Below are positions 13,417-18,038 of a stretch of 18,038 nucleotides of DNA, piece by piece (position 1 is the first letter of the stretch; the number at the start of each line of letters is the position of its first letter). This DNA is from Lachnospiraceae bacterium UBA7179 (GTDB lineage: Bacteria; Bacillota; Clostridia; Lachnospirales; Lachnospiraceae), in NCBI GenBank assembly GCA_002491195.1, contig DKVL01000040.1, positions 1 to 18,038 on the forward strand, read 5' to 3'. Below the pieces are notes generated by a model. That model worked only from the letters and a program-made list of their open reading frames with translations. It was not told where the DNA came from and made no database searches. Made by a program: the position numbers and the translations under genes.

Positions 13417-14958
13417 TTATATCAGTCCGTTTGCAGTCAGCTCATATACTTTATCACAGACCTCAGCGATATATTTGCGGTCATGGGATATGCTGAGGAT
13501 GGCTCCTTGATACTCCGCAAGCATGCGTCGTATGACCGGATTGGACAGCGGCGAGAAGTTACGGCTCGGTTCGTCCAGCAGGAGCACATCGCAGCCGCAG
13601 GTATCGAGGTAGAGCAGCATGACTTTCGCTTTCTGTCCGCCGGACAGTTCCCGCATCGGATGCATCATCTCGTCCGCTGTAAATTTCATGCTGCCGAGAT
13701 AGGTGCGCATCAGGGAGACAGTTTCCCTGCTGCCATCAGACAGAAATTCCACTGGCGTCTGTTCCAGATCCAGAAGTTCTTCATAGTTCTGCGGCATATA
13801 GGCTGCTTTGAGATCAGTCCGCTGCAACAGTTCTTTTGCCAGAATGCGCATGAGCGTCGTCTTGCCACAGCCGTTTTTTCCGGTGATGCAGATATGCTCG
13901 GGACCTTGTATGAACAGGCGGATATCGCGTGCGAGAATCATGGGTTCCTGCGCGCTTTCGTCTGTAGGAACAGCGAGGGTGTCAAGCGAGAAATCCAGCA
14001 CTACCTTTCCGTTTGGAATCGATGTCTGATTTCCAAACCTGGTGAACATCGCCTCCTCGTATTCTGGCATCTCTGTCATATTTTCAAACTCCTTTTCAAA
14101 GCGCGCTTCATAGGCCTTTACCCGGTGCATGGTCTTTTTCAAAAGTGCTGCGCCATGCGGGTTTTGGCGGCTGATGGCATTTTGCTGGTGTTCTACTTTC
14201 TGCTGAATGCGGCGGAATTTTTCCTGCTGCCGGTCGTATTCCCGGCGTTCATTTCTTGCTTCCTGTTCCTGTTTTTCAAACTGTGTGATTCTGTTGGCAA
14301 TATAAGTCGGATAGTCTGTATATATAACAGTACAGCGCGGCGTGGTCTTGCGCCGAAGCTGTTCAATATGGATGATTCTGTTCGCAGTGCGCTCTAAGAG
14401 TGTTTCATCGTGGGAGATGTACAGCACCGGAATCGCACTGTTTTGAATAAAGCCTTCCAGCCATACAAGCGTCTCGATGTCGAGGTCATTGGACGGTTCA
14501 TCGAGGAGGAGCATGGTCGGTTCTTCAATGAGCAGGCGGATGAGTTGTACTTTGATCTTCTCACCGCCGGAGAGCACGCCCAGAAGCTCCTGCGAGTACA
14601 GGCGTTCCGATGGAAAGCCGATTTTCGCACACAGCTGTGCAAGATCGCGCGGATTTTGGTCATAAAACCGGTCTGTTGCAGTGAGATATTCATAGATGGT
14701 GCTTTTTCGTTGTGTTTCTGGCAGTTCCTGGGGCAGATATCCGAATCGTTCTCCTGTCCGCAAAATTTCCCCTTCATATTCCACATAGTTTTCCGCCATG
14801 TCGGGGGCGTAGATCAGCTTGAGCAGAGTGCTTTTGCCGTTGCCCTCCTCGCCGATCAGGGCACACTTGTCGCCCGGATTGATACATAGATTAAAATTTT
14901 CCAGTAATATGCGGTAATCTTTTTTGTGGCGTATGGTTAAATGTTTGATCTGTAACAT
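13417..14958 (-). CDS. ABC-F family ATPase, ribosome-protection-like (possible antibiotic resistance factor)
   Basis: 513 residues with two ABC ATPase domains and no membrane segments. The first has Walker A GEEGNGKST (36-44), signature LSGGEK (129-134) and DEPSNDLD. The second has Walker A GKNGCGKTT (360-368), signature LSGGQK (438-443), and DEPSRNFSPLSNP where most ABC-F proteins have DEPTNHLD. As I recall, an NFSP-type motif is found in Lsa-like resistance proteins. A long charged helical linker lies at about 215-300, the segment that reaches the ribosomal P/E sites in resistance ABC-Fs. The start at 14958 is supported by GGAGG seven bases upstream; an in-frame ATG at 14988 lacks one. The promoter lies about 400 bases upstream, behind a structured leader with an intrinsic terminator. 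A housekeeping translation factor remains possible. Confidence 0.88.
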   Translation of the reverse strand: MLQIKHLTIRHKKDYRILLENFNLCINPGDKCALIGEEGNGKSTLLKLIYAPDMAENYVEYEGEILRTGERFGYLPQELPETQRKSTIYEYLTATDRFYDQNPRDLAQLCAKIGFPSERLYSQELLGVLSGGEKIKVQLIRLLIEEPTMLLLDEPSNDLDIETLVWLEGFIQNSAIPVLYISHDETLLERTANRIIHIEQLRRKTTPRCTVIYTDYPTYIANRITQFEKQEQEARNERREYDRQQEKFRRIQQKVEHQQNAISRQNPHGAALLKKTMHRVKAYEARFEKEFENMTEMPEYEEAMFTRFGNQTSIPNGKVVLDFSLDTLAVPTDESAQEPMILARDIRLFIQGPEHICITGKNGCGKTTLMRILAKELLQRTDLKAAYMPQNYEELLDLEQTPVEFLSDGSRETVSLMRTYLGSMKFTADEMMHPMRELSGGQKAKVMLLYLDTCGCDVLLLDEPSRNFSPLSNPVIRRMLAEYQGAILSISHDRKYIAEVCDKVYELTANGLI

Positions 14959-15087
14959 AGAAATCCCTCCGTTTCGCGTGTCAATCATCGTTTCTTTTTT
15001 CAGCCTGTGAAAACACGGGGGATGTTAGAAAGTGTGTATTTGTTTTGTATGAAAGTGCCGCAGAACATTTTCTGTTATGACTGTGAG

Positions 15088-15160
15088 CTCTGGTACATTA
15101 TTGCGCAAAGGACGATGGATACAGCACCTGCTATTTGCGCAACGCTGTACCGTACCAGAG
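15088..15160 (-). other. Nested two-stem RNA hairpin in the ABC-F leader
   Basis: The outer stem is CTCTGGTAC/GTACCAGAG (15088-15096 with 15152-15160) and the inner stem TTGCGCAAA/TTTGCGCAA (15101-15109 with 15134-15142). Both are perfect 9-bp stems. On the minus strand the segment between the inner arms contains CCATCGT, also present in the loop of the terminator hairpin, suggesting an internal duplication. No T-tract follows. Confidence 0.65.
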
Positions 15161-15235
15161 ATAATCAGTATCTCCTGCGAACAGGAAAAGCCTGCATCGA
15201 TACAGGAAAATGATGATGCAACAAAACAAAAGCAC

Positions 15236-15273
15236 ACAAAAACAGACATTGCACGATGGAGCGCAACTGTCTG
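15236..15273 (-). terminator. Intrinsic terminator inside the ABC-F leader
   Basis: On the minus strand, CAGACA-(G)-TTGC pairs with GCAA-TGTCTG over a ten-base loop (15273-15243). It is followed at once by TTTTTGTG (15242 downward). It lies about 85-115 bases after the predicted transcript start and about 280 bases before the gene, so transcription should stop early unless the hairpin is prevented from forming. Confidence 0.75.
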
Positions 15274-15306
15274 GATCTAATATCTCGACCTGTGTTTCCT
15301 GTTTTG

Positions 15307-15318
15307 TTATTGCATCAT
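15307..15318 (-). CDS. Three-codon upstream ORF (MMQ) in the ABC-F leader
   Basis: ATG ATG CAA TAA follows a purine-rich stretch (AAGAAGGG, then GGCGGGAAG) that may serve as a weak ribosome-binding site. It starts about 40 bases into the predicted transcript. Its bases GATGATGCAA are perfectly complementary to TTGCATCATC just past the terminator, and partly (GATG and GCAA) to the 5' arm of the terminator. Ribosome occupancy here could therefore switch leader folding. Translation is not proven. Confidence 0.4.
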   Translation of the reverse strand: MMQ

Positions 15319-15364
15319 CTTCCCGCCGCCCTTCTTAAATAGAATTTTTTTGTAAATTTTCTTA

Positions 15365-15393
15365 ATTGTAATGGAAAAGTATCCGATTGTCAA
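15365..15393 (-). promoter_or_regulatory. Promoter of the ABC-F gene
   Basis: On the minus strand, TTGACA (15393-15388), 17 bases, TACAAT (15370-15365): close to consensus, with the start near 15358. It is divergent from the promoter of the tandem HTH regulator at 15442-15470. Confidence 0.8.
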
Positions 15394-15441
15394 GTTTTCA
15401 GTTTCCGCAATTTGGTTATACCACGCGAAATAAAGTGATTA

Positions 15442-15470
15442 TTGCGTGCCAGAGTCCCGTGTGCTATACT
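15442..15470 (+). promoter_or_regulatory. Promoter of the tandem XRE/TPR regulator gene
   Basis: TTGCGT (15442-15447, three of six bases), 17 bases, then TATACT (15465-15470) preceded by TGC, an extended -10. Start near 15477, leader of about 35 bases with AGAGGAG. Confidence 0.6.
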
Positions 15471-15510
15471 TTAAAATAATAGTCTCTATATTTGCCAGAG
15501 GAGATCATTT

Positions 15511-17352
15511 ATGATACAGCAATTGGGTATCATGCTTTTCAAAGAGCGTGAGAAAATAGGTGAAAAACAGAAAAGTATTGCAGAGGGAATCATAAGCATT
15601 TCTGATTTGTGCAGGGTGGAGCGCGGAGAGATGGAGGTTGACTACTTCACGCTGCAGGCATTGTTTGAGCGGTTGGGAAAGTCAATCGATAAACTCGAGC
15701 TTGCAGTTTCCAGCAGTGAGTATGAGTTTATTGCATATCGTGCCGGGATCGAGCGCAGCATAGCAGAGTGGAATTATGAGCAGTTGACGAAGCAGATGTC
15801 GCACTATCATACATACATTGATCGAAAACGACCGATTCACAGACAATACATGGCTGCACTGCGTGCAATGACATGGTATGTGAAGGAACGGGATTATGCA
15901 GCTTGTCTGCGCGGGATGGAACGGGCGCTTACATATACGCTGCCTGGAGATTGGAGACAGAAGATCCAATTTGGCCAGCGGCTTTGCAGTCAGGAGATCT
16001 GGATTATACTGGCAATCACCTATTGCCGATGGAAACTTGGGGAGATCAGCGGACTTTCTGAACAGATGGAACAGCTTGACAACTGCATAACACGTTATTA
16101 TACAGATGCCGAGGAACGGGTCAAGGTGTATCCACATTGTGCGTGGCTTCTGGGACAGCTCTATCTGGATCAGAACAGGACAGAAGAAGCATATATCGTA
16201 TGCAAAAAGGGAAAAGAATGTCTCGCAGAGAACGGTTCCCTAAGTCCCATGTGGGAGATGCTGGAACTGGAAGAAATCTGCCTTGAGAAAATGGACAGGC
16301 AGGAAGAGCTGATCTGGTGCAGAAAGTGTCAGGAGGCAGTTGCTTTTTTGTACGAAGCGGCAGGAGGGCATCTGGAATCCAATATCATGGCAGCATTTAT
16401 GAAAAGCAGCTTTCAGGGGGAGCTGATCATTACAAATGAACTGGTGCGGGATCTGCGGGAGGCAAAAGGGCTTTCCCAGGAGGAGCTTTGTTCAGGAATC
16501 TGTGCGCAGGAGACATTGTCGCGGATTGAGCAGGGCAGGCGAAGTCCGAATAAGAAAAAACTATACCAGATGTTGAAGAGAATGGGGATGGAGCGTGAGA
16601 ATTATTATGGTTTTATCGAGGCGGACGATTATGAAGTATATGAAAAAGTGAGACGATTTAACCGATGCTTTCCACAAAATAAAGTTGAAGAGGCATGGAG
16701 ACTGCTGTGTGAAATAGAAAAAGAGGTGGATATGACAAAACTCATCAACAGACAGTTTGTTGAGGCAGAACATATCAGCAAACAGTTGCGTCAGGGAGTA
16801 TTGTTCGAGGAACAGGCGAATCAGCAACTTTGGGAACAGCTTTGTCTGACGATGCCGCCAGTGGATTCCGGTATGTTGATCTATCGCGTTCCATTTCGGA
16901 CAGAGTATACGATATGGAATAGGATCGCGATCGGCATGAGGAACGCGGAAAAAGTGGAGGGTGCGCTATTGATTTATGACAAACTGAAGCGGCGTTATGA
17001 TAGCAGTAAAGTTTCGATGCGCTATCATGCTGTTCCGGGATTTACACTTTATGTTAATTATACAGGATTTCTGGAAGTACATAATGATCTGGAAAGGGCG
17101 GAAGCGATTGGGAAGGAAGGATTGAATCATTGTCTGGAGTGCTGCAGGGGAGATGTAGCGGGAGACATTCTTGCCAATATGTCCCTGGTCTTTGGAAAAG
17201 AGGGGATGCCGGATGTAGAGGAAAAGTATCTCAGAAATGCATGTTGTCTCCTGTATTTATATGACAGGAAAAGTATTCTGGGTATAGTTCGTGATGCATA
17301 TCAGGACAAATTTCATGAAGATATTGATGTGGTACTGCATGTTGTATCATAG
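15511..17352 (+). CDS. Tandem XRE-HTH/TPR regulator (two RRNPP-like halves in one chain)
   Basis: 613 residues from an ATG eight bases after AGAGGAG. Residues 5-58 form a helix-turn-helix of the XRE type, somewhat degenerate (KQKSIAEGIISISDLCRVERGE). About 75-300 are helical, TPR-like repeats. Residues 311-365 form a second, better-conserved XRE helix-turn-helix (LREAKGLSQEELCSGI, then ETLSRIEQGRRSPN). About 375-600 are again helical TPR-like repeats. Each half has the layout of Rgg/PlcR-type (RRNPP) regulators, usually about 290 residues, so the gene looks like a fused duplication. Such proteins often sense a short peptide; no peptide gene was found next to it. There is no signal or membrane segment. 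Possible targets are its own promoter, the divergent ABC-F gene, or the small gene downstream, which follows two palindromes. Confidence 0.8.
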   Translation: MIQQLGIMLFKEREKIGEKQKSIAEGIISISDLCRVERGEMEVDYFTLQALFERLGKSIDKLELAVSSSEYEFIAYRAGIERSIAEWNYEQLTKQMSHYHTYIDRKRPIHRQYMAALRAMTWYVKERDYAACLRGMERALTYTLPGDWRQKIQFGQRLCSQEIWIILAITYCRWKLGEISGLSEQMEQLDNCITRYYTDAEERVKVYPHCAWLLGQLYLDQNRTEEAYIVCKKGKECLAENGSLSPMWEMLELEEICLEKMDRQEELIWCRKCQEAVAFLYEAAGGHLESNIMAAFMKSSFQGELIITNELVRDLREAKGLSQEELCSGICAQETLSRIEQGRRSPNKKKLYQMLKRMGMERENYYGFIEADDYEVYEKVRRFNRCFPQNKVEEAWRLLCEIEKEVDMTKLINRQFVEAEHISKQLRQGVLFEEQANQQLWEQLCLTMPPVDSGMLIYRVPFRTEYTIWNRIAIGMRNAEKVEGALLIYDKLKRRYDSSKVSMRYHAVPGFTLYVNYTGFLEVHNDLERAEAIGKEGLNHCLECCRGDVAGDILANMSLVFGKEGMPDVEEKYLRNACCLLYLYDRKSILGIVRDAYQDKFHEDIDVVLHVVS

Positions 17353-17376
17353 TGGGATACAAGTGTTTGCTTTCGC

Positions 17377-17417
17377 TATGACGTTTTATGAAAAAATTTT
17401 TTTCATAAAACGTCATA
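17377..17417. promoter_or_regulatory. 41-base near-perfect palindrome after the XRE/TPR gene
   Basis: Twenty bases (17377-17396) are the exact reverse complement of 17398-17417, with one base between; the centre is A6T7. As RNA it would form a hairpin starting 24 bases after the regulator's stop codon. The T-run lies in the loop and not after the stem, so it is not a standard terminator on either strand. It could be an operator, a bidirectional transcript end, or a cruciform-prone site. Confidence 0.6.
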
Positions 17418-17472
17418 ATTATTTTAAGGGGATCGTGATAAGATAGAAATGCAAAATTAGACAAAGCAGAAG

Positions 17473-17493
17473 TTTTTCTATGATATAGAAAAA
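17473..17493 (+). promoter_or_regulatory. 9-bp inverted repeat before the PH-like gene
   Basis: TTTTTCTAT and ATAGAAAAA flank a three-base centre, perfect in all nine positions, and end ten bases before the ribosome-binding site of the gene at 17519. Its size and place suit a repressor operator in the leader or promoter. No convincing -35/-10 pair was found nearby. Confidence 0.45.
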
Positions 17494-17518
17494 TAAAATG
17501 TGCAAAGGAGAAAAAAGT

Positions 17519-17908
17519 ATGAAACTGTCAGAACAGAAAAAAGCAATGTGGGAAAAAACGCTCAGGGATTCAGGGCTGATCGGCCCGATCGATACGATTC
17601 AGGAGCACACAAGGGGAGACGTATGGGATCCCGGACAGATCAGCGGGGACTTTTTCTTTACAACAGAAAAGTTGGCTTACGTGAGCGGGGGGCTGATCGG
17701 CAAGATCACTTTCAGTATCCCTTACAACAAAATTACAGGGCTAAAGCTCTGTAATGTAGGCCTGCTTCCCTTTCCATTCATACCGACAGGTATCAGAGTT
17801 ACCTATACGAATGAAAACGGAAAGACGGAAAAGAAAAAATGTTCTGTCATGAAAAGAAAACAGTGGCTTGCATATCTGCAGGAGAAAACGGGTATATCGT
17901 CCAATTAA
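17519..17908 (+). CDS. Small GRAM/PH-like domain protein
   Basis: 129 residues from an ATG eight bases after AAAGGAG (17504-17510); an in-frame ATG at 17498 precedes that site and is rejected. The chain begins with a charged helix (MKLSEQKKAMWEKTLRDSG). It continues with strands of a PH/GRAM type: SGDFFFTTEKLAYVSGG, KITFSIPYNKITGLKLC, then GIRVTYTNENGKTEKKKC, and a final helix (RKQWLAYLQEKTG). The pattern 'F..T..KLAY....(F/I)..P...I' is typical of bacterial PH-like and GRAM domains, which bind membranes or proteins. There is no signal sequence. The function is unknown. It may be regulated by the upstream XRE/TPR protein through the inverted repeat at 17473-17493, but this is only inferred from proximity. 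Confidence 0.7.
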   Translation: MKLSEQKKAMWEKTLRDSGLIGPIDTIQEHTRGDVWDPGQISGDFFFTTEKLAYVSGGLIGKITFSIPYNKITGLKLCNVGLLPFPFIPTGIRVTYTNENGKTEKKKCSVMKRKQWLAYLQEKTGISSN

Positions 17909-17927
17909 CAAGCAGCAGAAATTTCCT

Positions 17928-17957
17928 AAAATTCCATCGTAACAGGTGGAATTTTTG
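17928..17957 (+). terminator. Intrinsic terminator after the PH-like gene
   Basis: AAAATTCCA (17928-17936) pairs with TGGAATTTT (17947-17955) over a ten-base loop, and the T-run extends to 17956. It follows the stop codon by about 20 bases. Confidence 0.7.
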
Positions 17958-17985
17958 GCTTTTTGATAAAGAATTGTCAAAACGC

Positions 17986-18014
17986 TTTGCAGATATTGGT
18001 TTATATTTTATAAT
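17986..18014 (+). promoter_or_regulatory. Possible promoter of a gene beyond the window
   Basis: TTTGCA (17986-17991, four of six), 17 bases, then a perfect TATAAT (18009-18014). A second TATAAT lies at 18026-18031 without a good -35. It would drive a plus-strand gene starting after 18038. Confidence 0.45.
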
Positions 18015-18038
18015 GGAGCTTCCTGTATAATACAAACA

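Larger units (their letters stand above)
14959..15358 (-). promoter_or_regulatory. Long structured 5' leader of the ABC-F gene (putative attenuator)
   Basis: Between the minus-strand promoter and the ABC-F start, the transcript carries, in order: a three-codon ORF (15318-15307), a terminator hairpin (15273-15243) with U-tract, and TTGCATCATC (15220-15211), fully complementary to the ORF. Next come two small CCTG/CAGG hairpins, a nested hairpin (15160-15088) with two perfect 9-bp stems, and ATCCCCCGT (15023-15015), complementary to the gene's ribosome-binding site with one bulge. This accounts for most of the 551-base gap at 14959-15510. Confidence 0.7.

Noticed and set aside
15005..15020. CCTGTG/CACGGG hairpin as a second terminator for the ABC-F leader
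   Set aside because: On the minus strand it is followed by an A-rich run, not T, so it cannot act as an intrinsic terminator in that direction.
15007..15280. Small plus-strand ORFs in the ABC-F leader region
   Set aside because: They overlap the structured leader, have poor starts and no family-like sequence, and lie opposite the predicted transcript.
15211..15319. MITE-like element bounded by GATGATGCAA/TTGCATCATC inverted repeats
   Set aside because: The pairing is better explained as part of the ABC-F leader, where one arm is the upstream ORF and the terminator lies between. No target duplication was seen.
17378..17446. A 22-codon ORF through the palindrome as a signalling peptide for the XRE/TPR regulator
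   Set aside because: There is no ribosome-binding site before its ATG, and its bases are dictated by the palindrome.

Overview
The window looks like the chromosome of a low-to-mid GC Gram-positive anaerobe of the class Clostridia, most likely a gut Lachnospiraceae-type organism. This rests on strong AGGAGG-type ribosome-binding sites, TTGACA/TATAAT promoters with 17-base spacing, the PadR/DUF1700/DUF4097 cassette, a group II ECF vitamin transporter S-component, and an ABC-F protein with a long structured leader. The assignment is inferred from gene style, not from a marker gene. No tRNA, rRNA, CRISPR array or insertion sequence was seen.

Layout. 1-1200: tail terminator of an upstream gene, then a zinc-ribbon/SHOCT protein with its own terminator. 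1197-2656: a strong promoter and a glycosyltransferase fused to a MarR-like winged helix. 2634-7282 (minus strand): a tight six-gene operon read from one strong promoter at 7254-7282. In order of transcription it encodes a discoidin-like carbohydrate-binding protein, an ECF S-component, a uridine-kinase-like P-loop kinase, a PNP-fold nucleosidase, a spore-photoproduct-lyase-like radical SAM enzyme and a short-chain dehydrogenase. 7328-9936: a COG2509-type flavoprotein and two unrecognised membrane-associated proteins. 9937-12615: a structured non-coding stretch, then padR-DUF1700-DUF4097, with an ATGT-N8-ACAT operator overlapping the -35 box. 12648-13409: thrH. 13417-15393 (minus): an ABC-F ribosome-protection-like protein with a leader of about 400 bases that carries an intrinsic terminator and a three-codon upstream ORF. 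15442-17957: a 613-residue regulator made of two XRE-HTH plus TPR-like halves, then a small GRAM/PH-like protein flanked by striking palindromes.

The most interesting system is the minus-strand operon. ECF S-component + nucleosidase + SPL-type radical SAM enzyme is the combination described for queuosine/queuine salvage in gut Clostridia: queuine uptake, queuosine hydrolysis, and QueL turning queuine into preQ1. If that reading is right, the co-transcribed kinase, dehydrogenase and discoidin-like protein are candidate new parts of the pathway. The second is the ABC-F leader, which has the parts expected of ribosome-sensing, antibiotic-inducible transcription attenuation.
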